The notes: generated from the letters alone by a model not told the origin. Numbered from the stretch's first letter, positions 8,164 through 16,647 are shown. The stretch: 38,278 bases of DNA from Natrinema soli (GCF_028618695.1 NZ_JAQIVI010000074.1:1-38278); one strand, 5' to 3'. A program made the numbers and translations.

Positions 8164-8261
8164 TGCTGGTTCCTACAGCACTTCGGCCGGCGTTGGCGCG
8201 CCGGTCGGCTTTTACAACCGATCAGTGCTTACTCTACAGTCCAACCGCTGGGTACTTAGAT

Positions 8262-8313
8262 GTTACGTTGTAACACTCAATAGATTAACTATAGAAAAAA
8301 CTATTGTAATAGC
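8262..8313. promoter_or_regulatory. Divergent promoter with two inverted repeats
   Basis: Two short palindromes lie between the divergent genes at 8163 and 8332: GTTACGTTGTAAC at 8262-8274 (5-bp arms) and CTATTGTAATAG at 8302-8313 (5-bp arms). The second overlaps the expected TATA position of the winged-helix gene, about 25 bp before ATG 8332. They are candidate operator sites for the winged-helix product itself, which is inference. Confidence 0.4.
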
Positions 8314-8331
8314 GGATGTATCATAAAGAGG

Positions 8332-8610
8332 ATGGTACAACACATAGTCCAATCCGATATGGTCAACGAGAACTTCGAGCCGTCGGAGCGCCAAGAGAAG
8401 TTGCTATCTGTCCTCACGGAAGGGCGCGACTCTGGCGAACCGTGGGGCTATGCGACCGTTAAGCGATTCACCGAGGAAGCGGACCTCCGCAAACAGTACG
8501 TCAGCCGAGAACTCGAGGGGCTGCTCGGTGCCGGATGGGTCTCGAAGCCCTACCGCGGTCTTTACCGATTCGTAGAAGACCCTCGGGAAGACAATCCCGA
8601 TAGGAGCTGA
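8332..8610 (+). CDS. Winged-helix DNA-binding protein
   Basis: A 92-residue single-domain winged-helix protein. The DNA-binding segment is ATVKRFTEEADLRKQYVSRE followed by LEGLLGAGWVSKPYRGLYRF, in which the last part forms the wing. This is a common haloarchaeal regulator type. The chosen ATG lies about 25 bp behind an AT-rich TATA-like stretch, giving a leaderless transcript. A second in-frame ATG at 8359 would give an 83-residue form closer in length to relatives. It diverges from the three-gene operon and may regulate it. Confidence 0.75.
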   Translation: MVQHIVQSDMVNENFEPSERQEKLLSVLTEGRDSGEPWGYATVKRFTEEADLRKQYVSRELEGLLGAGWVSKPYRGLYRFVEDPREDNPDRS

Positions 8611-9428
8611 TCAGACCTCGCGCCTCGAATGGCCATTCGAACTCGAGTGGCTGAAGATCTAGCGTGCCCGTGCAACGTGCATACCTAACGACGTTCGCGA
8701 GCAATAGGGGGAGAGTCCGCCCCATTCGGAACCATTTCCGATCTCAGAATCGACTATTACAATGCCCGCCCAGGGCGAGGTCCTGCCGTGATCCCCAGCA
8801 TGGGAGGTCAGTTGTACCACTCTCCACCCTCTGGGGTTTCTCCGAGGACTATCGGCGTAAGGCTCAGATCGAAGCGGAGGCTCGAGTGCAGTAGCACAGT
8901 GTCAGGTCGCTCATGCTCGCGATCTCTTGGATCACGTGCGATGGGTGCTCGTTGTGGGCGTTTTGGATATCGTATTCACTCTTGATCAGGTGCATGAGCG
9001 CCGCGTCGATCACATCGGACGTCGGGATTCGTCGTCGAGCCTATCCATGACGATCTCCACGGGTCCTCAAGCAGCTGCTGTCGTTCCTCGGCTCATCGTC
9101 CGTTTCGTTGATCCCGAGATAAGTGGCTGTGCATACGAAAGTCGCAAAGGCGTCGGTTTCGAGTTGCTGACCGGGGGGTGAAACAAGACAATTGCCGGGC
9201 ACCGCCGGCGCGATCGGCACCGAGCCCAGCGAGACTGACCCGGTTTATGCACATCAGAGTTCGGTTGAATAGGCAAACGCTCTTCCGTAGGAGATTGTTG
9301 ATACAGCCCTCCGTAGAGGAGTTGTAACAGAAACTGATCGTCTGATCGCCCAACGACCGAATTCTAGTCTCGCTCAGTTCACCACAGAATCGCAAGATGG
9401 CTCTACATCAACAATGTGCTACACACCT
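8611..9428. other. Decayed intergenic region
   Basis: About 800 bp without an intact gene between the winged-helix gene and the IS110-family element. Several short frames exist on both strands, but none has convincing protein character except the RHH relic annotated separately at 8888-9060. This stretch probably represents old gene material eroded after insertion and rearrangement. Confidence 0.5.
8888..9060 (-). pseudogene. Relic of a ribbon-helix-helix antitoxin-like gene
   Basis: Reading the minus strand, two adjacent frames together look like a CopG/RHH-type protein. The first gives VEIVMDRLDDESRRPM and stops. After a one-base shift near 9012 the second gives SDVIDAALMHLIKSEYDIQN and continues to ASMSDLTLCY. 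The (S)DVIDAAL-(M)xxLI helix is the pattern that follows the strand of RHH domains. The frame break and the lack of a clear start indicate a dead gene. No toxin partner is visible nearby. Confidence 0.4.
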
Positions 9429-9610
9429 ATGAAAGCCTGCTACCCGACCAAACCACGTCTTCGTTCGTATAGTTTTGGGATAAGCTGTAGCATTTCCACT
9501 GAGAGTCGTCACAATCACCAGCCGGCGCTCTCATAACCTGTGTAATAATCACTCAGGCGGGGGACTTCTTGGAAGAGAGCAGTTGCTAACGCTAGCAGTA
9601 GCCGGCTGCC

Positions 9611-9634
9611 GAGGACCGCCGATCGGCGGTCCTC
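9611..9634. repeat. Perfect palindrome at the transposase 3' end
   Basis: A 24-bp perfect palindrome with 12-bp arms, GAGGACCGCCGA and its complement, overlaps the stop codon of the IS110-type transposase. In RNA it would form a strong hairpin. It could end the transposase transcript or be part of a structured non-coding RNA of the element. Confidence 0.6.
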
Positions 9635-10640
9635 AGGCACTCACCCCTGGTGGATCGTAGGCTTCCTTCCGAGTGAGCATATGATAGATAGAGACCAGCA
9701 GTTTGCGAGCTGTTGCAACGATCGCTATCTGATGGTTCTTCCGCCGTTTGAGCCGAGCATAGAACCGTCCAAGATACGGATCGTTACATCTGTGAACAGC
9801 TGTGTGAACACACTGAACGAGAATCCAGCGTAAGTTTCCACTCCCACGTTTCGAGATTCCTCCTTCTGTCCGCGAGTCACCTGACTCGCGGACGACCGGA
9901 TCCAGTCCGGCGTAGCTGACGACCTCTTTTGCTTCGTCAAACCTCCCAATCTCACCAATTTCAGCGGTGATCAGCAGCGATGAGTAAAAACTGACGCCAG
10001 GAATCGTCATTAGGAGCTGCGTCTCCTCCAGAGACGCAGCGATCTCTTCGATTAGGTCCTCAATTGCCTCAATCTGAGCAGTGAGTTCGTCGATCACTGT
10101 GAGAAATGAGACCAACAATTTCTGCGCAACGATTCCAATCGAGAGATCCTCGCCGACGAGGATCTCTCGACCCTCTTCGCTAAACGGATCCCAGTCGTAA
10201 GCGGTTCCTTGCTTGTCAAGGAGTGAGTGGACCTCGTTCTTGAAATCGGTGCGTTTCTCAACTAACTTCTTCCGGCCGCGCACAAGTGCGCGGCGCTCTC
10301 GCAACTCTTCAGATGGGACGTAACTCGTGGCAATCATGCCGGCTCGGCGAAGCTGCTCGCGCAGCTTCGCGTCGAGTCGGTCGTTTTTCACTTCGGCTGT
10401 TCCGATTGCCTTTATCTGTCGTGGATCGGCAACGACGACATCAAGATACTGATCAAGTGTGTCGTAAATCGTGTAGTAGTTACTGGTAGCTTCAATCGCT
10501 GCTTGTGAGCCAGCGTATTGCTCAGCGATTTCGTCGAGATTCGCGTTTTCGACGCGAATCTCTTCGACAACCTCGCCATCGTCGTCCAAGACAGCAATGT
10601 ACGATTCGTCTTTGTGGATATCGATTCCGAGGTAGTTCAT
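9633..10640 (-). CDS. IS110-family transposase (DEDD type)
   Basis: A 335-residue transposase starting at MNYLGIDIHKDE. A 58-codon in-frame extension upstream is rejected because it lies in the element's non-coding end. The N-terminal RuvC-like DEDD domain shows the first Asp in YLGIDIHKD, a Glu in QAAIEATSNYYTIYDTL near residue 50, and an Asp pair in VKNDRLDAKLREQL near residue 90. The C-terminal Transposase_20 domain has MTIPGVSFYSSLLITAEIG and YAGLDPVVRESGDSRTEGG, and the conserved Ser lies in SKRGSGNLR. Length and motif order fit the family, and no break is seen. In this family the enzyme works with a bridge RNA encoded in the element's own non-coding end. Confidence 0.92.
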   Translation of the reverse strand: MNYLGIDIHKDESYIAVLDDDGEVVEEIRVENANLDEIAEQYAGSQAAIEATSNYYTIYDTLDQYLDVVVADPRQIKAIGTAEVKNDRLDAKLREQLRRAGMIATSYVPSEELRERRALVRGRKKLVEKRTDFKNEVHSLLDKQGTAYDWDPFSEEGREILVGEDLSIGIVAQKLLVSFLTVIDELTAQIEAIEDLIEEIAASLEETQLLMTIPGVSFYSSLLITAEIGEIGRFDEAKEVVSYAGLDPVVRESGDSRTEGGISKRGSGNLRWILVQCVHTAVHRCNDPYLGRFYARLKRRKNHQIAIVATARKLLVSIYHMLTRKEAYDPPGVSA

Positions 10641-10695
10641 GGTTCTCTGAGGAATGGTAGTGCATGGAGTAGAGCGACACCTATTCGAGGTCGTC

Positions 10696-10723
10696 GCCCG
10701 ACTGCCCGGGAAGGCAGTCGGGC
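10696..10723. ncRNA. Strong hairpin in IS110 5' non-coding end
   Basis: An 11-bp perfect stem, GCCCGACTGCC at 10696-10706 with its complement at 10713-10723, closes a 6-base loop. It lies between the transposase start and the element tip, where IS110-type elements encode their bridge RNA. It is a candidate stem-loop of that RNA. The RNA's ends and loops cannot be set by eye. Confidence 0.4.
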
Positions 10724-10852
10724 TTGGCCTCATGATGTGGCTTCCTTGGCACGTCGGCCAATCAAGAGCACGCGCTTTGTTGCGCCTGTGAAGCATCGGC
10801 CTTTGCCACCCCATTCTTACTCCATGCGCTGAGGTCTTAGCAGGCTTTCATC

Positions 10853-11887
10853 GTATCAAGAGCGTGGCGAGTATATGGTCGACGCTACGCAACGACGACT
10901 TGCTACGTGGGAGCCAGACGAGACTCGAAATATAGAATCGGAGATGTAGGATCTCACACTAGAGATCCTCTTTGCAACACTCTTTGGGCGCGAATTTCCT
11001 CCGGGGGAAGGCGACGATCTCCGCGCAGCATCGGATGGGCTCAATAAATGGTTCGCGCCGACGTCCTGGCTCTTACCGAACTGGATTCCGACACTATCAC
11101 GACGGGAGTTCGGCAACTCAGTAAAGCGTCTCCGAACGGAAGTTCGGTAACTGCTTGCAGAATACAGTACGGATTCGGAATGAGCGAATAGCACACAGCC
11201 GAATCACCTCCACCAAGAGACGCTCTTATCGAAGCTCCACGAGGCACGCGAAGCAAGTGGCCAAGACCATCTGAGCACGGAGGAAGTCGAAGACCAGATG
11301 CTCACGATGATCTTTGCTGGGTACGAAACCACCGCCGCGCCGCTCGGATTCGCCTGGTACTCGCTGGCGATGAATCCTGATATTCGGCAAGTGTTCCACG
11401 ACGAACTCGACGCTGTTTTGGGAGATGAACCACCGACACCGGAAGACATCGCAAACCTCGATCTCACAAACCGAATCGTCACCAAGACTCTCCGACTGTA
11501 CCCGCCCATCCATACGATCCCCGGGAGACAACTCGGGATATCCAGGTCGATGGCTATCGGATTCCGGCCGACGAGGAAGTTCATCTGTCCATTATCTCGA
11601 CTCATCGTGATGAGCAGTTCTACGACGATCCCCTGTCATTCCGGCCTGATCGGTGGACAGATGATTTCGAAGAGGAACTCGCTGACCACGCGTTCATCCC
11701 GTTCGGAGGGGGTCGCCGGATGTGTACCGGTCGGGAGTTTGCTCGCCTCGAGGCGACGCTCGTGTTGGCGACGATCGGCCAACAGTGGACCCTCGAGTGG
11801 GCTGGTAAGGATCCGACGATCACGATCGAACCAGAGATCACTACGCAGACGAAGAACGGTCTGCCGATGCAGATTCGGCAGCGATAG
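10853..11887 (+). pseudogene. Cytochrome P450, 5'-truncated and frameshifted
   Basis: A decayed P450 gene read across three frames. Family signatures remain in order: the I-helix oxygen-binding motif in MIFAGYETTAAP near 11312, the K-helix region in TKTLRLYPP near 11480 (the usual Glu of ExxR reads Lys), a PERF-like FRPDRW near 11640, and the haem-binding loop FIPFGGGRRMCTGREFA near 11690. In-frame stops occur at about 10945, 11146 and 11180, and a frameshift lies near 11530. The reading begins at the edge of the IS110-family element, so roughly the first 100 residues are missing. No N-terminal part was found on the element's other side. This was probably a haloarchaeal monooxygenase linked to the catabolic block downstream. 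Confidence 0.85.
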
Positions 11888-11972
11888 GCAAACACAATAC
11901 ACAGGTCGTTCCATCCTAATCAACCGTAATACGGCTAAAGTCGGTGTTCTCCTCGGAGACAAGAGATATGAT

Positions 11973-12205
11973 TTAGTATAGCATCTGCTTGTTTGGCGCG
12001 TTGTACTGATTCTTGGTCATGTCTGACCTTTGGTAAACTTCGGTCCGACTCACTAACTCCAGCGCGAACCCGTGAAACTTCCGCACCACACCGCGCTCGC
12101 GTGCGTAGTACCAGCGCCACCCGATCTCAGGGTTACGATACCGAAGAACCTCGTTACTCGCGAACCCTGCCAGCGGGTCATCTGTCTGTAGCGGTCCAAA
12201 TACTA
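11973..12205 (-). pseudogene. C-terminal fragment of an unidentified protein
   Basis: A minus-strand frame of about 77 codons with no start but a proper TAA stop. It reads like a folded protein end: DDPLAGFASNEVLRYRNPEI, then WRWYYARERGVVRKFHGFAL, ending NQYNAPNKQMLY. The upstream side is cut by an in-frame stop close to the IS630 element. I do not recognise the family. Codon choice and aromatic content make chance unlikely, so I treat it as a truncated remnant. Confidence 0.4.
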
Positions 12206-12272
12206 TTTGTTAAATATGAGAATAATATGGATGGGTGTTATCCCGACATGCGGCACTCTCGAATAGGCGAGA

Positions 12273-13332
12273 CTATAGTAGATATTAGAAATAATTACTC
12301 ATATTTGGGACCGAGAGTTGGTCGAGAGCGGTGTCGATCGCTGTTGTAAGCTCAGTAAGTGACCCAAAGAACCGATTACTGAGAGCCGTTTGTAGCTGTC
12401 TCCAGCACTCTTCGACCGGATTTAGTTCGGGAGAGTACACCGATAACGTGACGAACGCAAGGTCGTCACGGGCCGCCAGGTCCGTGACGGCCGACGCCTG
12501 AAAGTACGGTGCTCCATCGAGCACCACGATCAAATCATCTTTGAACTCTTTGCATAACGCGAGAATGAAATGTTTTGCGTGTTCGGCGGTCACGTACTCT
12601 TCGAACCGAGAGAAAAAGCGCTCACTGTCCTCGGTGATCGCGCCCAAAAGGCACGTCCAGTCGCGTTGGCCGGAGAATTCGATAGACGGCCGCGTGCCGC
12701 GTGGTTTCCGCGCGGCACGCGGCTCGACTTGGACGGATTTCTTGGTTTGATCGATACAGACTACTGTGGCGTCCATCTCCCGCCGCTTTTTTGAGTTCCT
12801 CGCGGAACGTCTCTTGGTCGTCAGTATCAGCTTCGGCGGCTGTACGGCGTGGTTTTTGATGGCTCAATCCCGCTTCTTTGAGCAACCGCCGGCAACTTGG
12901 AATTGAGTATTTGACGTCGTACGTTTCGTCGAGATACTGCTGGACGAGTGTCGGCGTCCACGCCGGCGCGTCGATACCGACTTCTTCGGGCGATTTGTGG
13001 ACAGCTTCTTCAAACTCTTTTTGAACTTCTTCTGAGGGTTTCTGTTTTCTCTCAGATTGATGAGCATCAGTTACGGCACGCTCAAGCAACTCGTCGGTGT
13101 CGAGTCGCTTGAGCCAACTATAGATTGTCCGTCGCTGAACGTCGTACCACTTGGCTAGTTCAGCCTGCGTGACGCCGTTTTTGTACGCTATTGCCGCTAA
13201 GATCCGTTGTGTCGGCTTCTTTCCCTCCACGTTGTCGAGGGCCTCTTGCAATTCCTCAACAGAGATCTCGTCAAGATGATCCACTACGTTTCGCAACAAT
13301 TTCTGAGTAAAAAGTTCTAACGGTTACTATAG
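12273..13332 (-). mobile_element. IS630-family insertion sequence (copy A)
   Basis: About 1.06 kb with imperfect terminal repeats: CTATAGTA followed five bases later by TAGAA at the left (12273-12290), and the same pattern inverted at the right (13315-13332). The target is AT-rich and probably TA, as usual for IS630. It contains a transposase in two overlapping frames. The element differs in sequence from the IS630 copy at 21446. Confidence 0.75.
12285..13299 (-). CDS. IS630-family transposase in two frames
   Basis: The first frame (13299 to 12622) holds the N-terminal helix-turn-helix domain: GVTQAELAKWYDVQRRTIYS near residue 40 and a second HTH near residues 95-145 (WTPTLVQQYLDETYDVKYS). 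The second frame (12776 to 12285) holds the DDE domain: Asp in VVCIDQTKK, Asp in IVVLDGAPYF, Glu in LNPVEECWRQLQ. Joining ELKK of the first to RREMDATV of the second requires a +1 shift at a run of six A residues on the coding strand (12787-12792). This may be a programmed frameshift or slippage site, or simple damage. The other IS630 element shows the same arrangement. Confidence 0.85.
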
Positions 13333-13734
13333 AAGGAGCATAGTATATGGTGGTTTTTACAACCATACAGATGTAAAAATTCTCGAGTTCGTGCTGTGCC
13401 ATCGCCCCTCACATCACTGTCCAGGATTGTCGAACGGAATTGTCGAGCACTCATTAGAACGGGAGTGAATGACTGGGAAATTATGGTAGACTGTCTTTGT
13501 TCGTTACCGTTCGCACCAATTCTTTGTAATCAACCGGTTGAATGTTCCGACGAAACGTGCTCTCGACAGCAGTGAAATGCTACCACTCCCACTTACTCGC
13601 TCGTTCGAGTTTGAAACGGCTGTTCGCCCGGCATAGTGGTTGATTGTCTGATAAGACGCGACCTTGTTCGATATATCTGGGCGGTTCTGAGAGGCAACGA
13701 CCCACAAGACGATGGAGCGCAGCAAGGAACCGGC
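13333..13734. other. Intergenic region, no gene seen
   Basis: About 400 bp between the IS630 element and the IclR gene. I found no frame with convincing protein character on either strand. Near 13347-13368 a short inverted repeat (TATGGT and ACCATA) flanks a T-rich loop. Confidence 0.45.
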
Positions 13735-14487
13735 TCACCGCTGCATCATAATTTCGATCTCATTCGCGGCCGCGAGTATCTTCCCGGCCACTTCGTCCTT
13801 GAGACGGTTTCGCGTAATGCGGTTAGCCGGCCCAGCCACGGCGATTGACGCGATCACTTCCTCGTCAACCAAAATAGGTGCGCCCACTGCGCGCGTGCCG
13901 ACGTTCGCTTCCTGTTCGTTGACGGCGTATCCGCGTTCACGCGTCTTTTCCAGCTTCTCGTAGAGCGTTTGCCGTGCGGTGATCGTGTTTGAGGTCTGTT
14001 TCGGGAGACCGTGCCTGTTGAGTATCTCTTCGATACGTTTGTCGGGAAGGTACGCGAGAATTGCCTTCCCGGACGCAAGGCCATGGAGCGGCATTCGGGT
14101 GCCGAGTCGCCCGTGCGTCTGGACGCCTCGATCTCCGAGTACATGATCAACGTATACCGCTTGTCCATGTTCCTCGACGACGAGGTAAACTGCCTCGCTA
14201 GTGTCCTCGGCCAGTTGTTTGACCGTGTTCCGTGCAACGTTGACGACTCGGATCCTGTTCCGCTCGATCATCCCGTAATCGAGGAACTTGAGACTCAATG
14301 AGTATCCCTCCGTGGTGTGGACGACGTACTCCAGATCCTCCATCGTCGCAAGGTATGTGTGAGCCGTACTCTTCGCGATATCCATTTCATCTGCGAGCTC
14401 TCGAGAGGTGGCTGAGTCCCGCTCGCAAAGTATCTCGACGATCTCTGAGAATCGGGAAATCGACTGAATTCGTCCTGGGTTAGCCAT
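13735..14487 (-). CDS. IclR-family transcriptional regulator
   Basis: A complete 250-residue IclR regulator. The N-terminal winged helix spans residues 5-70 (SISRFSEIVEILCERDSATS, then ELADEMDIAKSTAHTYLATM). The C-terminal effector domain spans residues 80-250 and carries family signatures: RMPLHGLASGKAILAYLP, RGYAVNEQEANVGTRAVGAP and VIASIAVAGPANRITRNRLK. IclR proteins sense small organic acids and aromatics and usually control the adjacent divergent catabolic operon. Here the Rieske ferredoxin, amidohydrolase and TRAP transporter genes are divergent and downstream. A TATA-like ACTATTTAGG on the minus strand lies about 27 bases before the start. The inducer cannot be read from sequence. Confidence 0.93.
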   Translation of the reverse strand: MANPGRIQSISRFSEIVEILCERDSATSRELADEMDIAKSTAHTYLATMEDLEYVVHTTEGYSLSLKFLDYGMIERNRIRVVNVARNTVKQLAEDTSEAVYLVVEEHGQAVYVDHVLGDRGVQTHGRLGTRMPLHGLASGKAILAYLPDKRIEEILNRHGLPKQTSNTITARQTLYEKLEKTRERGYAVNEQEANVGTRAVGAPILVDEEVIASIAVAGPANRITRNRLKDEVAGKILAAANEIEIMMQR

Positions 14488-14750
14488 GAGTAACTAGCCG
14501 TTCACTTCAACCGCCTAAATAGTATCGGTTCGTCCACTAATACCGGACGATTAGACGGAGTCCAACTCGCATCGAACCGACGTCACTCGGCTCAGAACAG
14601 TGACTTGGAATTGTCTCGAAGCTCGCCAAGAACATTTGAGGACCAGCGTGTTTCAGTACCGATGCCTTCCGATCCATAGTTCGACTGAATAGCTGTTTTC
14701 GATCCGTATATATTGGAACAGCCACCGCTCTCATTTGGAGATTCCAAAGA

Positions 14751-14759
14751 TACTTATGG
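14751..14759 (+). promoter_or_regulatory. TATA box of the Rieske gene
   Basis: TACTTATGG preceded by a CCAAAGA purine stretch (BRE-like) lies about 27 bases before ATG 14782, fitting a leaderless transcript and supporting that start over an upstream in-frame one. Confidence 0.6.
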
Positions 14760-14781
14760 GACCTCACTGATATCCCGGTGT

Positions 14782-15096
14782 ATGCCAGAAATTGACGTAG
14801 GAGAGACACACGTAACCTGTTCGACGGAAGACGTATCTGAAGGTTCGCCCACTGTCGTCGACATCGACGGAACCGACGTAGCGATTTTCTACGTGAACGG
14901 TGATTACCAGGCGATCAAAAACACGTGTCCGCACCAGGGCGGCCCACTCGCCGACGGAAAAGTCGAAAACGAATGTGTCTACTGTCCCTGGCATGGCTGG
15001 GAATTCGACCTTGAGTCTGGAGAACACGCCCAGGGCGCCGCGACGGCCGAGACCTACGACGTTCACGTCGAAGATAACAACATCTACGTCCTCTGA
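14782..15096 (+). CDS. Rieske [2Fe-2S] ferredoxin
   Basis: A 104-residue soluble Rieske protein. The cluster ligands are plain: CPHQGG at residues 52-57 gives the first Cys-x-His, and CPWHGWEF near residue 72 gives Cys-x-x-His. The remainder matches a ferredoxin of ring-hydroxylating oxygenases or nitrite reductase-like proteins: VAIFYVNGDYQAIKNTCPH, then GPLADGKVENECVYCPWHGW, then YDVHVEDNNIYVL. There is no membrane anchor. It probably passes electrons to an oxygenase, but no intact oxygenase lies in the window. The broken P450 3 kb away is a tempting but unproven partner. The start is set by the TATA box. Confidence 0.92.
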   Translation: MPEIDVGETHVTCSTEDVSEGSPTVVDIDGTDVAIFYVNGDYQAIKNTCPHQGGPLADGKVENECVYCPWHGWEFDLESGEHAQGAATAETYDVHVEDNNIYVL

Positions 15097-15275
15097 GACG
15101 GACGGCGATCGGATCGACTCTCGCTGAACGATCGTGAACAGTAGCCATTTTCGGCACTATTTTGGCGACGGTTGGTACGGACAACGGTGTGATTCGGAGG
15201 GAGTGATCGAAGCGAGGTCGATCCGTCTGATCCGTCCGACGACCGATCGAAGATTGCGACCCAGTTTGTGGTCCC

Positions 15276-15281
15276 TTTATA
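15276..15281 (+). promoter_or_regulatory. TATA box of the amidohydrolase gene
   Basis: TTTATA at 15276-15281 predicts a transcription start near 15305, giving a 5' untranslated stretch of about 24 bases before ATG 15329. An ATG at 15306 opens only a very short frame. Confidence 0.45.
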
Positions 15282-15328
15282 CCAGCCACCGAAACATTAA
15301 TTACCATGTGGGAAGCGAGTTTAACGTG

Positions 15329-16390
15329 ATGGACTCGACAGTTATTGATTGCGAAATCCACAGTAGCGAGTCGGCAGCCGACATCCGCGAATACATCGCG
15401 GACGACGAGGTTAGAGAGATGGAGGAATCCGGCTATCTCGCCGGTCCTGACGAATGGGGACCGGTCCAGTGGGACGGCTGGGATCGAAGTCACGGCGGAC
15501 GAAGCGAAGTCAACATCCACTCGGAGCTGGGGGTGGCAGAGGACTTCGACGAGTTCCGAGAAAAATTAGGAATCGACAAGGTGGTCTTCTCGCCGGGCCA
15601 GTTTCGACTGACAACGATTCAGGATCAGGACACTCTGGTCACATACATGAAGGCGCTGAACAGCCTCATCGTCGATCGGTTCGCCCGTGACGACGGCACC
15701 TATTACGCCAAAATGTACGTCCTCGGGGACCATCCCGAAGAGAGCGCGGCGGAAATCGAACGAGTCGGTGGTGAGGACGGAATCGTCGGCATCATGATCA
15801 CTGACGTCGGGCCCACCCAACCAATGGGCGACAAGAGCTATGAACCGATCTACGAGGCTGCCGAGAAATACGACCTCCCGATCATCCTCCACTCGACGAC
15901 CGGGATCGTCCCCGGCTTCCCGATCGCTGGGATGCAGCCGAAGAACTTCGCTGAGTTCCACACTCTTGCCCATACCGTCCCGAAGCTGTGGCATGCCAAT
16001 AGCCTCATCGTCCGGGGTGTTCCTGAACGCTACGACGTCGATTTCGGCTTCTGGGAGGGCGGTCTCTCGTGGGTCGCGGGGCTAGCCGAGCGACTCGATC
16101 GGGAGTACCTCGAGCGTAGCGACGAGTTCGCCGACCTATCAAAGATGCCTAGTGAGTATCTTTCTGACTTCTACTATGGCACTCAGCCGCTGCCGGAAGA
16201 AGCTACGAGTATGGTTGACGTCGCCGATCTTATGGAGCGGGGTAACCTTGAAGACCAACTTGTCTATACGTCGGACCATCCACACCAGGACTTCGACGCA
16301 CCGACGGCCGTGGAGAACATCGAAGGGCTGGACGAGCGTCAGCGGGAGAAGATCCTCGGAGAAAATGCAGCGCGACTGTTCGGAATCTGA
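15329..16390 (+). CDS. Amidohydrolase-family metal-dependent hydrolase
   Basis: A 353-residue TIM-barrel protein of the amidohydrolase-2 (PF04909) type. Visible signatures: an N-terminal DCEIHS in place of the usual DxHxH, so only one of the two typical metal-binding histidines is present; LPIILHSTTG near residue 190; and YTSDHPHQDFD near residue 315, with the conserved Asp followed by His-Pro-His. The C-terminus has REKILGENAARLFGI, the standard ending of this family. Members include decarboxylases and hydrolases of aromatic and cyclic acids, for example carboxymuconate-semialdehyde decarboxylase relatives. An upstream in-frame extension of 65 codons is rejected because it precedes the promoter. 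It is probably the catabolic enzyme of the block. Confidence 0.85.
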   Translation: MDSTVIDCEIHSSESAADIREYIADDEVREMEESGYLAGPDEWGPVQWDGWDRSHGGRSEVNIHSELGVAEDFDEFREKLGIDKVVFSPGQFRLTTIQDQDTLVTYMKALNSLIVDRFARDDGTYYAKMYVLGDHPEESAAEIERVGGEDGIVGIMITDVGPTQPMGDKSYEPIYEAAEKYDLPIILHSTTGIVPGFPIAGMQPKNFAEFHTLAHTVPKLWHANSLIVRGVPERYDVDFGFWEGGLSWVAGLAERLDREYLERSDEFADLSKMPSEYLSDFYYGTQPLPEEATSMVDVADLMERGNLEDQLVYTSDHPHQDFDAPTAVENIEGLDERQREKILGENAARLFGI

Positions 16391-16499
16391 ACCGGCAGCG
16401 CTCACCGATGAGAACACCAGTGATATGACGTAGGATGGATTTCGGTAGAAGCGACCGGTGTCACGTCCCTCGGCAACGGTCACTTCGGACCTTGGAGAC

Positions 16500-16626
16500 G
16501 ACCGACTAACAGTGACAAAAATAACTAGGATTATATAATTAAACAAAATAATTATTTTTAATGACGATTTTTGTCCTGTCAGATCTTATCGATATTCTGC
16601 CCCTCTGAAACCATAAATTTATATAA
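16500..16626 (+). promoter_or_regulatory. AT-rich promoter region with inverted repeat
   Basis: A strikingly AT-rich island before the TRAP genes. It contains a perfect 9-bp inverted repeat, GACAAAAAT at 16514-16522 and ATTTTTGTC at 16567-16575, a smaller TAATTA pair inside it, and a TATA box TTTATATAA at 16618-16626. The TATA position predicts a start near 16648. The repeat could be an operator, perhaps for the IclR protein, which is inference. Confidence 0.5.
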
Positions 16627-16647
16627 TAGCCCTTCATTTGACCCCCT

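Larger units (their letters stand above)
9429..10852 (-). mobile_element. IS110-family insertion sequence with terminal IR
   Basis: An IS of about 1.42 kb with one intact transposase gene and about 200 bp of non-coding sequence on each side. A 14-bp inverted repeat, ATGAAAGCCTGCTA at 9429-9442 and its complement at 10839-10852, bounds it. Repeats near the tips are known in the IS1111 branch of the IS110 family, whereas classic IS110 lacks them. True tips may lie a few bases to either side. The right edge abuts the truncated P450 gene. The flanking non-coding segments probably encode the element's guide (bridge) RNA. Confidence 0.75.

Noticed and set aside
9093..9395. 100-codon minus-strand frame before the IS110-type element
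   Set aside because: Composition is Cys/Arg/Ser-rich with no domain. It looks like chance in decayed DNA.
10641..10814. 58-codon N-terminal extension of the IS110-type transposase
   Set aside because: The family begins at the YLGIDIHKD strand, and the extension covers the element's structured non-coding end.
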